A stretch of DNA of 64,000 nucleotides from Streptantibioticus silvisoli. GTDB taxonomy: Bacteria > Actinomycetota > Actinomycetes > Streptomycetales > Streptomycetaceae. A model generated the notes under the pieces. That model did no database searches. It saw only the letters and a program-made list of their open reading frames with translations, and had not been told where the DNA came from. Of the stretch, positions 37,369-46,941 are shown one piece after another. Numbering within the stretch: the first letter of the stretch is position 1; every line of letters starts with the position of its first letter. The DNA lies in contig NZ_JAAGKO020000041.1 of the NCBI RefSeq assembly GCF_027947535.2, positions 16,938 to 80,937 on the forward strand. The letters run 5' to 3'. The translations under genes were made by a program, and so were the position numbers.

Positions 37369-38739
37369 TCACGGGGCAGGCTCGGCGACCGCCCCCGGAC
37401 CGGCCTCCGGCGCCTCGCCGGAGGGGGCCGCACCGGAGAGCACCTCCCCGGTAGGCACCTCGCCGGAGGACACCTCCCCGGAAACGGAGGAGACCTCACC
37501 GGAGAGCACCTCACCGGAGACAGAAGGCACCTCCCCGGAGACGGAACGCACCGCGGGAAGCAGCAACACGACCGCGGTGGAGGCCAGTTGCCAGGCGGCG
37601 CCGAACGCCAGGACGTGGCGGGCGCCGGACAGTGACGCCAGCGGGCCGGCCGCGGCCAGGCCGATCGGGCCGAGCACGTAGGAGCCGAACGAGGTGTACG
37701 CGCCGACCCGGGCCCGTGCGCCGGGCGGAATCTGACGTTGCGTCACCGTTCCGTAGAGCGATCCGCACACCGCCGACCCGACCCCGGCCAGCAGCGTGGC
37801 GGCGCACACCCCGGCCAGGGGGAGGCCGCACGCCAGCGCCGACGACGGCAGCGCCCACCCCGTCCCGGCGGCCGTCGCCACCAGCAGCGGGCGCCGGGGC
37901 CGCCGCCCCAGCAGCAACGCGCCGCCGATCACCGCACCGGCGCCGTAGGCCGCCATCATCAGCCCGTACGCCGAGGAACCGCCCAGCCGCGCCTGCGCCT
38001 CCACCGGCCCCAGCACGAGGAACGGCGCCCACACCAGCAGGTTGAACAGGCTGAAGCAGGCCGTCGTCACCCACAGCCAGGTCCGCGAGCCGAACTCCCC
38101 CCAGCCCTCGCGCAGTTGGGTCAGAAACGACGTCGCAGGCCGCAACGGCGCCTCCACGGGCGGCAGTCCGAACAGGGCGAACGCGCTCACCGCGTAACTG
38201 GCCGCGTCCAGCACCAGAACCGGTGCGGGGCCGGCCGCCGTGATCACCGCCCCGGCCAGCACGGGACCGGCGATCGCGGCGGTCGAACGGGCCATCCCCA
38301 GCAGGGCGTTGGCCTCGTTGAGCGTCGCGTCGTCGGAGATGGCCGGCACCAGCGCGGTCAGCGCCGGGGTGAACAATGCCTCCGCCGCACCCCACATCAC
38401 CACCAGCGGCAGCAACACCCCCAGCCCGGTGGCCCGTTCGGCCAGCGCCACCGCGAGCCCGGCCTGCGTCACGACCCGCGCGACGTCGGCGGTGATCATC
38501 ACCCGCCGACTGCCCAGCCGGTCCCCCACCACCCCGCCCACCAGCAGCATCGCCACCAGCGGCAGGATGCGCGCCGCCATCACCCACCCCAGCTCCGTTC
38601 CCCCGCCGCCCCCGCGCAGCACGGCGAACGTCACCGCGATCGAGGCCATCGAGGAGCCGAGCAGGGAGGCGCAATAGCCGATGAAGAAGCGGCGGAACGC
38701 ACGCAGGCGCAGCACCGCGAGACGCGAGGCGGAGGACAT
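37369..38739 (-). CDS. MFS transporter (probable exporter) with repeat tail
   Basis: 456 residues. Twelve hydrophobic helices of the MFS_3/enterobactin exporter type, with the loop-2 motif GDRLGSRRVMITADVARV. It probably exports small molecules by proton antiport; the substrate is unreadable. Residues about 393-456 form a tail of SGEVP/SGEVS-type pentapeptides (SVSGEVLSGEVSSVSGEV), a C-terminal expansion outside the transporter fold. The start ATG 38739 follows a promoter region with a palindrome that may be an operator. No regulator gene is adjacent. Confidence 0.87.
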   Translation of the reverse strand: MSSASRLAVLRLRAFRRFFIGYCASLLGSSMASIAVTFAVLRGGGGGTELGWVMAARILPLVAMLLVGGVVGDRLGSRRVMITADVARVVTQAGLAVALAERATGLGVLLPLVVMWGAAEALFTPALTALVPAISDDATLNEANALLGMARSTAAIAGPVLAGAVITAAGPAPVLVLDAASYAVSAFALFGLPPVEAPLRPATSFLTQLREGWGEFGSRTWLWVTTACFSLFNLLVWAPFLVLGPVEAQARLGGSSAYGLMMAAYGAGAVIGGALLLGRRPRRPLLVATAAGTGWALPSSALACGLPLAGVCAATLLAGVGSAVCGSLYGTVTQRQIPPGARARVGAYTSFGSYVLGPIGLAAAGPLASLSGARHVLAFGAAWQLASTAVVLLLPAVRSVSGEVPSVSGEVLSGEVSSVSGEVSSGEVPTGEVLSGAAPSGEAPEAGPGAVAEPAP

Positions 38740-38792
38740 ACGCGCAGCGTGCTGGGCGACAGAACCGCCACGCCAGAGCTGTCCACGAAATT

Positions 38793-38815
38793 AGTTGAGT
38801 CAGCCTGTGTCAACT
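38793..38815. promoter_or_regulatory. Palindrome in the MFS transporter promoter
   Basis: AGTTGA-N11-TCAACT, within a broader imperfect TTGAGTCA/TGTGTCAA symmetry, lies about 55 bp before the MFS start. It resembles dimeric-repressor operators, but no repressor is nearby. Confidence 0.4.
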
Positions 38816-38931
38816 TAGAATGTCCAGGACGGTGTTCCGCCAGTCGTTTACTGCGGTTGTGCGATCAGGACGCCGACCTCAGCAGGAGGGGGTACGGGCA
38901 TGAGCGGGCCGGAGCGGAAGGGCGCGGGCTC

Positions 38932-39744
38932 ATGAGCGACGCGCCCGGCAGCGGCGGGCGGGGCGGAGGGGCGGCCGGGAGCGGGGGCGCGCCGCCGGTG
39001 GAGTACGCGGTGGCCGTGGACCGTTACCTGGCCGGCGCGGGGCTCGGGGACGGGTCGCGGCGGGTGTACCGGATCGCGCTGGCCACCTGGGCGTGGGCGC
39101 TGGTGGACCGGGCGGCGCCGGCCGGTGACGCGCGGCGCAACGCGGTTCCCCCCGCGCTGCCGCTGGCCCGGCTGGACGCGGCGGACGCGCCGGCCCGGTT
39201 GCGGGAGGCGTTCGCCGCCCGGTCCGCGGTGGTCGGCGCCCGCACCGCCAACCGTGAGGCGTCGGCGCTGGGCAGCGCGGTCGCCTGGTGGCGGGAACGC
39301 GGCTGGCTGGCCGGTGATCCCACCGGCGGTCTGCGTCCGCTGCCCGTCGCGCCGGCCGCCCGACTCAGCGCGGACCAGGCCGCCGCCGTCCTGGCGCTCG
39401 ACGCGCCGTTGCGTGAACAGGCCCTGTGGCACCTGCTGTTCGAGTCCGGGGCGCCGATCGCGCGCGTGCTGGCGCTCGACGTAGACCACCTGGACCTGGC
39501 CGCCCGCCGGCTCCGCACCCACCGCACTCCCCCGGTGCGCTGGGGCCCCGGCACCGCCCGCCTCCTGCCGCTGCTCACCCTCGGCCACGTCAGGGGCCCC
39601 GTCTTCCGCTCCTCCCGCGGCCGCCTCTCCTACCGCCGCGCCGCCGAACTCCTCACCCACGCCACCCAGCCCCTGGACCCCACCGGCCACGGCTGGACAC
39701 TGCGGCAACTAGCGGGCGGCGGGGGTGGATCGGCCGGGGGGTGA
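38932..39744 (+). pseudogene. Truncated tyrosine recombinase-like gene
   Basis: About 270 residues. The N-terminal SAM-like core-binding half (VAVDRYLAGAGLGDGSRRVYRIALATW) and the start of the catalytic domain (LWHLLFESGAPIARVLALDVDHLDL) resemble phage-type integrases. The position of the first catalytic Arg (normally TGLRISEL-like) reads SGAPIARV, and the second box stops at GWTLRQLAGGGGGSAGG. The usual His/Arg box continuation and the tyrosine nucleophile are missing, replaced by Gly/Ser codons and GC-rich sequence. It is probably a dead fragment at the left edge of the accessory region. Confidence 0.7.
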
Positions 39745-40099
39745 GGTCCCCTCCGGGGGTGGGGGGTCCTCCGGGGGTGCGGAAAACGGGTGCTGCGCCG
39801 AACGCCGGTGCACGGCAACGCCTTTGGCGCCGAGCCCGGGGAAAGCCAAGCGCCGCCGGCCCGGCGCAAAGGAGTCCGCAGGCAGCCCGAAACGCACCAT
39901 GCCCAAGGGGCAGCAGGAGAACATCACCGCTTGTCCCACCAGGCGAACGTGCCAGGCACCGAACGCCGCAGCGTGCCGGCCGAGCCGCCAGGGAACGTCC
40001 GAGGGCAACAGGCCGCAGACCTAACCCGTCCCACCTGATGCCAACGACGGCGAAGCATGTGGTGTGAGGTGTCTTGGGTGGCTGCAGCGCAGGTCAAAC
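39745..40099. other. Unassigned segment of different composition
   Basis: From about 39790 to 40030 the sequence is less GC-rich and contains paired elements (GCGCCG-6 nt-CGGCGC) and runs such as AAGGAGTCCGCAGGCAGCC. Short frames exist on both strands, none with a good start. It could be a structured RNA, a dead gene or a mobile-element remnant. I could not assign it. Confidence 0.3.
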
Positions 40100-40649
40100 G
40101 AGTGTTGCGAACTGCTCCAGCCGGGCAACAGCGTCGTCGTCGGGGACTTCGACGGCGACGGCACGGACGACCTCGCCGGCGGGGACTCCTGGAGCCGCAA
40201 CGACAAGGTCGACCCCGCCCCCATCGCCTACGTGACCGGCGCGCCCAGCCCGTCCGCCACGCCGCGGACGCGGACGGTGGCGGCAGCGGGGGCTCGGCGG
40301 CCTGGCCGCCGCGGACCTGGACGGCGCGACGGCGCCGACCAACTGCTCGCCCTGCACGGCCCGGTCGCCGACGCCCTGTCCGCCAGCGACCTCAAAGGCG
40401 TCGCCGTCCTGCCCCGCGGGCCCCGAGCCCACCCGGCGGCACCGCGTCGACGCGCTGGGGCCGGCACGCCACACGGGAAAGCCCGTTCCGGCCCGCGAGC
40501 GCCCGGCCCGGATCATCGCCGGCGGCGACTTCGGCGGCCCGGACCAGCTCGCCCTCGGCTGGGGCCCCGCGTGGACGTCCGACCGCTGGTGGATCCTCTC
40601 CGGCCCCGCCGGTTCGACGGGCTTCGCCCTCCGTGTCGACCAGCTGTGA
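40100..40649 (+). pseudogene. FG-GAP/VCBS-repeat protein remnant, frameshifted
   Basis: Three FG-GAP-like repeats can be read only by changing frame. VVVGDFDGDGTDDLAGGDSW and later DQLLALHGPVADALSASDLKG lie in one frame. GLGGLAAADLDGA between them lies in a second, and RIIAGGDFGGPDQLALGWGP to the stop at 40649 in a third. The Ca-binding DxDGDGxDD core is intact in the first. There is no start codon with a ribosome site, so this is the decayed 3' end of an exported repeat-protein gene. Frames were checked by eye. Confidence 0.6.
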
Positions 40650-40669
40650 CGCCAAGGAAGAAAGCCCCT

Positions 40670-41476
40670 TCAGCGCAGGTCTCCCATCCACATCCGCCGC
40701 CCCACCTCGTCGAGCTCGGCCCGCCGGGCCGCGTACTCGGGTAGGGCAAGGCCCAGGAGCCGCCAGAAGGCGTCCCCGTGGTCCGGAACCCGGACGTGTG
40801 CGAGTTCGTGCGCGATCACGTAGTCGACCAGGTGCATGGGCAGCTGGAAGAGCGGCCAGCCCAAGGCCATCAGCCCCGGCCCGCCCCGGCGCGCATCCGG
40901 CCGGTACGACCCCCAGCGGTCGTGGAGGTCGCGCACCTCCAGCTCCGGTTCGGCCACCGCCATGCGAGCCGCCCATGGCTGGAACCGGTTGACGGCCCAG
41001 GCGCGGCCGACCCGGGCGTACCAGTCGACGAGGGCCGCCCGCCCCGCCGGCGGATGCTCGGCGAGGTACTCGGCCATCACGAGCCGCCCGGCCACCAGCC
41101 GCACCCGGCTGTCCTCGAAGGAGCCGTCGGAAATCGCCAGTCGGTAGGTCCTGCCCAGGTAGCGGAACACCTCGCCGTCGGCCAGGTGCTTGGCCGGGTG
41201 CAGGGACCTGGTTCGCTCCCGCTCGCCGAGTTTGGTCACCAGCCATCGGCGGTGGGCCCGGACGAAGTCCTCGGCTTCCTCCGCCGTGCGGTCCGGCGGA
41301 GTGTGCAGGGTCAGGGTGGCGTCGGGCTCCACGGTCAGCGCGAACCGCTTGCGCCGGGGATGGGCGCGGACCCGCAGTGAGAACCCGTCGACGTCGATCA
41401 ACGCACCCCCTGGGAGGGAGACGTTTGCCAGGGTGTCCCAGCTGCTGTCAGCGTGCTTCTCAGCGGGTGCGGTCAC
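40670..41476 (-). CDS. YgjP-like M48-type metallopeptidase
   Basis: 268 residues. The zinc site H-E-L-A-H (YVIAHELAHVRVPDHGDAFW) with a third His in the DHGDAFW segment and the RDLHDRWGSYRPD block identify the YgjP/DUF45 family. These soluble predicted proteases are often encoded beside type I restriction genes. GTG 41476 lies 4 bp after the hsdR stop with GAGAGGAG upstream, so it is the last gene of the hsd operon. The substrate and any link to restriction are unknown. Confidence 0.85.
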   Translation of the reverse strand: MTAPAEKHADSSWDTLANVSLPGGALIDVDGFSLRVRAHPRRKRFALTVEPDATLTLHTPPDRTAEEAEDFVRAHRRWLVTKLGERERTRSLHPAKHLADGEVFRYLGRTYRLAISDGSFEDSRVRLVAGRLVMAEYLAEHPPAGRAALVDWYARVGRAWAVNRFQPWAARMAVAEPELEVRDLHDRWGSYRPDARRGGPGLMALGWPLFQLPMHLVDYVIAHELAHVRVPDHGDAFWRLLGLALPEYAARRAELDEVGRRMWMGDLR

Positions 41477-41480
41477 CCGC

Positions 41481-44400
41481 CTATTCTCCTCTCGCCCTGC
41501 CCAGGAACTGGCGGCGGTTGTCGTTCGCGAAGGAGGCGAGTCGCTCGGCCATCGCCTTCAGCGGACCCCAGTCCTTGCCCGCGGGCCGGAGCCCGCCGGC
41601 CAGCAGCCTTCCCTGGATGACCCCGGCCAAGGTGGCCAGGTCCTGGCTCTGCCCCTGGTAGGACACCTTCACCATCGTCTCGGCCGCCACGTCGCACAGC
41701 TGACCGACGAGCGGGCGGATGTCGTCCCCGGTGTTCCTGACCTCACTGCTGTCCGCCATGAGCTGGACCAGCAGGCGGTAGGTCCTCTGCTCCAGCGGGC
41801 TGAGGCCGGCGACCTCCGGGTCCTCCTCGTGCTCCTGCCTGGCCTCCTCGATCAAACGTGCAAACTTCTCGGCCTGCTCCTCGAACCGGTCGGGAGTCGT
41901 CCGCAGGATCTCCTCAAGGCGTTCCGACAGGCGCTGGTACTTCTCCGGGTCCTCCCGCCTGACCCGCTCCTCCAGGTGGAACCGCAGCGCGTGCCCCATC
42001 TCGGCCGCCGCCTCGCGGGGCGGCAGGCCGCGCACCGCGTCGTCGAAGCCGTCCGCGGTGATCCAGACGGGCGGGATCGCCTCCTCGATCTCCGGCCCCT
42101 CCAGATGCTCCGCGATCATGGCCCGAACCTTCCGGCCGTACCTGCGGAGGGTGAACGTGCCGCCCTCGGCGTCCCGGAACAGGCGGCGCACGCGCTTCTG
42201 GAGCAGCCCCCAGTGTCGGGCGTCGTTCACGTAGTCAAGGGCAGCCTCGTGCGGCAGTACGCGTTCCATCGTGTCCAGGAAGTCGTGCAGTGCTGTGTCG
42301 AACGCGAGCCGGGTGTCCTCGTCCTCGAACCGGTCCAGGGCGGCACGCAGCCGCACCGGGTCGGTCAGGTCGGCGTCCGTGACACCGAGGTCCCGGAGGA
42401 GGCCGCGCACGGCGGCGGCAGCGGGTTCGAGACCTTCGATCTCCACCGACATGCTGCGCATCGTGTCGTGCTGGTCGGCCTCTCGGTATCCGGCCAGCGC
42501 CTTGTTCAGATGGCCGAAGACGCCGTAGTAGTCGACGACGTAGCCGATCTCCTTGCCCGGGTGGGGCCTGTTGACGCGGGCGACAGCCTGGAGCAGCTCG
42601 GCGTCGCGGATCGGGCGGTCCAGGTAGAGGACCTGCTCTCGGGGAGCATCGAAGCCGGTGAGCAGCATCGACTTCACGATCAGCATCGCGATGGGGCTGT
42701 CGGGGTGCACCGGGTCGGGCACGGTCCCGCGCCGGGACGCAGGGGGCTCTGTGACGGCTTGGGACCAGGGATGGTCCGCGGTCCGGTCGGCGGCCTCCGC
42801 TTCGGAGATCGGGGCCTGCGGAGTCACCGCCGTCGCCGGGGCCCACACCGAATCGGGGGGCAGCAGGGGGAACGCCTTTTGGAAGCGCGCGATGTACGCC
42901 TCCTGCCGCCTGAAGTCGGTCCACTCCGCCCACTGGCCGTGCTTGCTGCCGGTGCCCGGCGAGATGACGGGCACGAAGTCGATCCGGCGCAGCAGGGCGC
43001 GGAACTGGTGGGCCTGGTGGAGATAGCGCAGTCGGCCCTCCAGCCTCTCGGGCGGAGTGCCGACGACCGACTCGGGGTCGTAGCCCTCCAGTTCCTCCAG
43101 CAGTCGGTCGCGGGCCGCCCGCAGAGCGTGGTGGTACTCCATAGCGGCCTTCCGGCTGACGGCCGCGACCTGCGCCTTGAAGCCGCCGGGCAGCACGGTG
43201 GTCACCCAGTGCTCCAGCATGTCCTCAGCCTTGGCCGCGATCATCGGTTCGGACTCGGCGACGTCGCTTCCGGTGGGCCACCGCTTCAGCAGCGCGGCCT
43301 TCTCCTCCGGCGTGCGGTCGCGGACCAGGTCGTCGAACCGGCGGTCGAGGCCCGCCCCGTCCTTGACCTCGCCCTCCCCGGTGCGCCCCTCGTAGCGGAT
43401 GCGGACGACGACCGCGTCGTGCTCGGCGTCCTCCATCCGGTACTCGTCCAGGAAGCCGCGCGGGGAGTCACCGCGCCCGAAGATCCGGCGGGTGTCCTCC
43501 TCCCGCCCGGTGGTGATGGGCGTTCCGGTGAATCCGATCTTCGCGGCGTTCGGAATTGCCTTGCGCAGAGCGGCGTGCAGCACGCTGGTGTGCGAGCGGT
43601 GTGCCTCATCGACCAGGACGAGGATGGCGGGAGACGTGTTGCACTCGGGGAAGTTCGGCACGGGCGGCGCCACCTCGGCGCGTATGCCGGCGCGGGTCCG
43701 CTCGGCCTCCGCGTACTCCTCCGCCAGGTCGCGGCCGTCCTCGTCCTGCTCGGCGTCGCCGGAGAAGGTGAGCCCGGCCGCGTACTTCTGGATCATCCCG
43801 AAGACGACCCGCCGGCCGCCCGCCCGCAGCAGGCCCTCCAGTTCGGTGCGGGTGTCGGCCGTCACGACCTCGGACCCGCTCGTGTCCAGCGCCTCGGTGA
43901 GCTGCGTCTGCAACTGGGTGCGGTCGGTGACGACCACGACGGTGAACTCGCTCAGCCTCAGGTGCGCGTGGACCCGCCGGACGAGGAAGGCCATGGTCAG
44001 GCTCTTGCCGGAGCCCTGCGTGTGCCAGATAACGCCGCCGCGCTCGTCCTCGGTCGTCGGCCCGCTCCGGGCCCGCCCGTCGAGCAGCCGCCGTACGGCC
44101 TTCTCGGCGGCCCGGTACTGCTGGTGGCGGGCGACGGCCTTGACGGTCAGCGTGGCGCCGGATTCGGTCTCGACGGGCAGCTCGATCACGTAGTGCCGCA
44201 CGATGTTGAGCAGCGCCGCGGGGCGCAGCACCACCCCCACCAGCTTATGTTGCTCGCCGAGTGCGGTCGGCGCGGACCCGTCGGCGTCCGGCACGAGCCC
44301 CGCCGTGAGGAGTTCACGCCGCAGGGTGCCGCCGTCCTCGGGCTCGACACTGCGCCAGGGGTGGAAGTGCTCGGGGCCGGAGGTGACCGTCCCCAGGTGG

Positions 44401-45113
44401 GCGGTCTCACCGGTCGCCGCGACGAGCAGCTGCACGGTGCGGAAGAGCTCGGGTACGCCAGCGGGCCGGGTGTGGCCCTCCCCCGGACGGGCCCGCGCTC
44501 GTTCCTCCCAGACCGGGTTGCCCGCGTAGTGCCGAAGGTCGAGAACAGCCTCGCGGACGGGCTCGGCGAGGTCGGGACTCTTGCACTCGACGGCGACGAG
44601 CGGGATGCCGTTCACGAAGAGGACGACGTCGAGGACGGAGTCCTTGCCCGCGCGGTTCCTGACCCGGAGCTGGTCGACCACGGTGAAGTCGTTGAGACCG
44701 AGCCGGTCGGGGTGCCACTCGATGTACTGCACCGTGGCCGATGCCCCGCCGTGCCCGGCGGAGGGCTTGCTCAGCACGAGTCCGCTGAGCAGCAGCCCGG
44801 TGGCCGTCAGGTTGGCCTTGACGATCCCCTCGCCGAGCGGCACACGGGCGAGTGCCGAGATGGCGCGGTCAACGTCGCTCGCGCCCATCCAGGGCACGCC
44901 GTCCAGGGCCCCGGTGTTGATCCGGCGCAGGGCCGGGGCGAGCAGGTCGGCGAGCAGGGGCGTGTCGACGTCGAGGGTGCCGATCTCGCGGCCCGGCCGG
45001 TGCGTCCACCCCATCGCCTTGAGCTGCGCGACCAGCGGCCGCTCCACTTCGTCCCGCTCCACCTGCATCACCACGAACCCGCGCCTCTCCCCGTACGTCC
45101 CCTGGAGATCCAT
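41481..45113 (-). CDS. hsdR: Type I restriction endonuclease subunit R
   Basis: About 1210 residues from ATG 45113 (an ATG at 45068 is also possible). The N-terminal PD-(D/E)xK nuclease shows D162 (VLDVVLF) with E176-x-K178 (VAVECKSP). The SF2 translocase follows: Walker A TQGSGKS at about 365-371, DEAH at about 502-505, motif III GFTGTPI, later LLTGFDAPREQVLYLDRP and QAVARVNRPHPGK (motif VI). A long helical C-terminus binds the methylase core. It cuts unmethylated DNA after translocation, with HsdM and HsdS encoded upstream. About 620 bp with pseudogene fragments separate it from hsdS, which is unusual. Confidence 0.94.
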   Translation of the reverse strand: MDLQGTYGERRGFVVMQVERDEVERPLVAQLKAMGWTHRPGREIGTLDVDTPLLADLLAPALRRINTGALDGVPWMGASDVDRAISALARVPLGEGIVKANLTATGLLLSGLVLSKPSAGHGGASATVQYIEWHPDRLGLNDFTVVDQLRVRNRAGKDSVLDVVLFVNGIPLVAVECKSPDLAEPVREAVLDLRHYAGNPVWEERARARPGEGHTRPAGVPELFRTVQLLVAATGETAHLGTVTSGPEHFHPWRSVEPEDGGTLRRELLTAGLVPDADGSAPTALGEQHKLVGVVLRPAALLNIVRHYVIELPVETESGATLTVKAVARHQQYRAAEKAVRRLLDGRARSGPTTEDERGGVIWHTQGSGKSLTMAFLVRRVHAHLRLSEFTVVVVTDRTQLQTQLTEALDTSGSEVVTADTRTELEGLLRAGGRRVVFGMIQKYAAGLTFSGDAEQDEDGRDLAEEYAEAERTRAGIRAEVAPPVPNFPECNTSPAILVLVDEAHRSHTSVLHAALRKAIPNAAKIGFTGTPITTGREEDTRRIFGRGDSPRGFLDEYRMEDAEHDAVVVRIRYEGRTGEGEVKDGAGLDRRFDDLVRDRTPEEKAALLKRWPTGSDVAESEPMIAAKAEDMLEHWVTTVLPGGFKAQVAAVSRKAAMEYHHALRAARDRLLEELEGYDPESVVGTPPERLEGRLRYLHQAHQFRALLRRIDFVPVISPGTGSKHGQWAEWTDFRRQEAYIARFQKAFPLLPPDSVWAPATAVTPQAPISEAEAADRTADHPWSQAVTEPPASRRGTVPDPVHPDSPIAMLIVKSMLLTGFDAPREQVLYLDRPIRDAELLQAVARVNRPHPGKEIGYVVDYYGVFGHLNKALAGYREADQHDTMRSMSVEIEGLEPAAAAVRGLLRDLGVTDADLTDPVRLRAALDRFEDEDTRLAFDTALHDFLDTMERVLPHEAALDYVNDARHWGLLQKRVRRLFRDAEGGTFTLRRYGRKVRAMIAEHLEGPEIEEAIPPVWITADGFDDAVRGLPPREAAAEMGHALRFHLEERVRREDPEKYQRLSERLEEILRTTPDRFEEQAEKFARLIEEARQEHEEDPEVAGLSPLEQRTYRLLVQLMADSSEVRNTGDDIRPLVGQLCDVAAETMVKVSYQGQSQDLATLAGVIQGRLLAGGLRPAGKDWGPLKAMAERLASFANDNRRQFLGRARGE

Positions 45114-45221
45114 TCTGCGCGGCGGGATGAGGGCGCGCCAGGAGCCCGGGAGAGAGAGCGGTGAACAGGGGTGCGGACGCACCTGATTGTGGTGGTACGT
45201 CCGCACGGAGACTTGCTCCGG

Positions 45222-45419
45222 TCAGCGCTCGGCGGCGCCTTCGCGGGGGTCCCCGACCTCCTTCTCTTCCCGCTCCGGAGCCGGAAGGCGAGCGCCCCTG
45301 CTGTGGGCAATCCGGACGACGTCCCGCAGGGCCTCGGTCATCCGGTCGCCCAGGAAGCGGAGTTGTACGGTGGGCAGGCTCCACGACTCTCCATCTGTGG
45401 TCACCCGGCTCCAGGCCAT
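45222..45419 (-). CDS. Possible 65-residue protein between hsdS and hsdR
   Basis: MAWSRVTTDGESWSLPTV and the following VQLRFLGDRMTEALRDVVRIA look protein-like and amphipathic, ending in a charged PAPEREEKEVGDPREG tail. No ribosome site was seen and it partly overlaps a plus-strand remnant, so it may be spurious. I recognise no family. Confidence 0.35.
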   Translation of the reverse strand: MAWSRVTTDGESWSLPTVQLRFLGDRMTEALRDVVRIAHSRGARLPAPEREEKEVGDPREGAAER

Positions 45420-45735
45420 CTACGGTCTTGCGCTGAGCGACGCACTGTCACCGACCGAGCCAGTCGCCCTTCTCCGGACGACAGCGGAGGACTACGAACG
45501 CCATGGCTTAGCGCAGCGTTCCGGACAGCTCCGCATGGGAAGGCTGGCGCAAGTCCTCATACAGCAACACTGAGAGCGGCAGCTGCGTGGAGGTACTGGA
45601 CGCCTTCCCGTCGGGCGTCCCCATCAGTGACTCCAAGACCCCGCGCTGCCCAACGGTCGTATTCCCCTCGACGAGCTGGTCCACCTTCGTCACAGCCCTG
45701 CGGTCCGACGCCTTCCCCTCCTGGCTGGGGTCGCA
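45380..45735 (+). pseudogene. Broken Scr1-type regulator end plus DUF397 gene
   Basis: Frame one (45380-45573) ends like the tail of Scr1-type HTH regulators (VVTRLQAIYGLALSDALSP then LLRTTAEDYERHG). A DUF397 gene should follow: in the next frame the DUF397 core is clear (WEGWRKSSYSNTESGSCVEV, PSGVPISDSKTP, FPSTSWSTFVTALRSDAF). Its expected ATG at 45503 is followed by GCT then an in-frame TAG, and no other start precedes the domain. The frame then runs into hsdS without its normal end. HTH-DUF397 pairs are common in streptomycetes; here the HTH is lost and both parts are dead. Confidence 0.6.
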
Positions 45736-46941
45736 CTACGCCTCAACGTTCGAAACGGAAACCCGCCCGGACAGCAGATCATCAATCAGACCACGTTTAA
45801 TCTTTCGCAGTTTAGCGGACTCCGCATTATTCTCCGCGATCAACGCATCGATGGACGAAATTTGATCGACGTGCTTAATCTGCTCAGATAGTCCTGCTCG
45901 GGGAATTACCAAATTTTCCACTGCCCGCTGGCTAATATTCTGCATCGACATGCTACTGCCGGAAGAACTACTGTTGATCTGACTGCGCACGCCAGGAGCG
46001 GCCAAACAGATATTGACATATCTCGCATCGACGACGCGCGGATCTACAACCAAGCGCAGCGTCTTGTCTGAGAGCATCAGTCGATACGGAGCCGCAGCAG
46101 CAATGCAGGCTGAACCGACAAGTTCAGGAGTATTAGCCCGGGAGAACAGCAAATCCCCGGCGTGCACCTCGTACCTCGAGTTTGCCAGTGTCGCCGGGAT
46201 GGCCTTGTTTTCCCAGGGGCGAAACCCTTCACGATGCACGGCGCTGACTTTGAGAACTCCCCAGCCGCCCGCTGAGGCAGGAATCTCGGCGAGATCTGGA
46301 CTGCGTCCTCCCTCGATCCGCAGAAGCAGCCGACCTAGCCTCATTCCATGCTCTCCGGCCGTGGCATCTGGCGTAGCCCGCACAAGGGACAACACCATCC
46401 CGGCCCGCACGCTGCGCAACTTGGCGATCGACGCCTCGATGCCGCGTTCCAGCTTCGCGACGCTTTGGAGCACGTCGACGATCCGCTGCTGCTCAGGGAG
46501 GGGCGGAACCGGGAACGAAAAGCCCGCCAAGTCCGCTCGGTTCACTTTCGGGATACCGGTGCGCCCCGACAGATTTTCCACGTAACGCGAGAAGGACTCC
46601 CCCAGGAGAACGGCCTTCACGAATTCTCCGACTACGTCTGCTCCCGGTTTCAGCGGGTAAGTATCCGCCGAACAGATTCCCTCGAAGTCGGCGAGAACCA
46701 CCTTTCGCAACGCAGGGCGAATCTTACTGAAAACAACATCCCCCGGGCGAACAACGTACTTTCCGCTCACCGCGCCCTGCGACTCAGCTGTCTCCCGCTT
46801 GAGGATTTCGCCCGTCCCGGCTGAGATGTGGTCCGGCGCGAGCAGAATCTGGCCACGATACGGCTCGTCAAGAGGGCTGACTTGCCCCACCGGCAGGCTT
46901 ACCACGTCGATCAGGCGTCGAACGGGCCAGTCAACCGACAT
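45736..46941 (-). CDS. hsdS: Type I restriction specificity subunit S
   Basis: 401 residues. Two target-recognition domains: [17 protein letters not shown] with [22 protein letters not shown] in the first half and [20 protein letters not shown] with [18 protein letters not shown] in the second, each followed by a helical spacer ([21 protein letters not shown] and [22 protein letters not shown]). It directs methylation and cleavage to a bipartite site. The ATG overlaps hsdM by 11 bp. The gene is visibly AT-richer than its surroundings, especially in its 3' third, a usual sign of recent exchange at a specificity locus. Confidence 0.93.
   Translation of the reverse strand: MSVDWPVRRLIDVVSLPVGQVSPLDEPYRGQILLAPDHISAGTGEILKRETAESQGAVSGKYVVRPGDVVFSKIRPALRKVVLADFEGICSADTYPLKPGADVVGEFVKAVLLGESFSRYVENLSGRTGIPKVNRADLAGFSFPVPPLPEQQRIVDVLQSVAKLERGIEASIAKLRSVRAGMVLSLVRATPDATAGEHGMRLGRLLLRIEGGRSPDLAEIPASAGGWGVLKVSAVHREGFRPWENKAIPATLANSRYEVHAGDLLFSRANTPELVGSACIAAAAPYRLMLSDKTLRLVVDPRVVDARYVNICLAAPGVRSQINSSSSGSSMSMQNISQRAVENLVIPRAGLSEQIKHVDQISSIDALIAENNAESAKLRKIKRGLIDDLLSGRVSVSNVEA

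Noticed and set aside
39709..40008. Minus-strand frame of about 99 residues after the truncated recombinase
   Set aside because: No ribosome site and equally open frames on the other strand; kept only as part of the unassigned segment.
41190..45164. Very long plus-strand frame antisense to hsdR
   Set aside because: The minus strand carries intact helicase and nuclease motifs; the antisense frame has only Leu/Gly/Val/Arg-rich filler.
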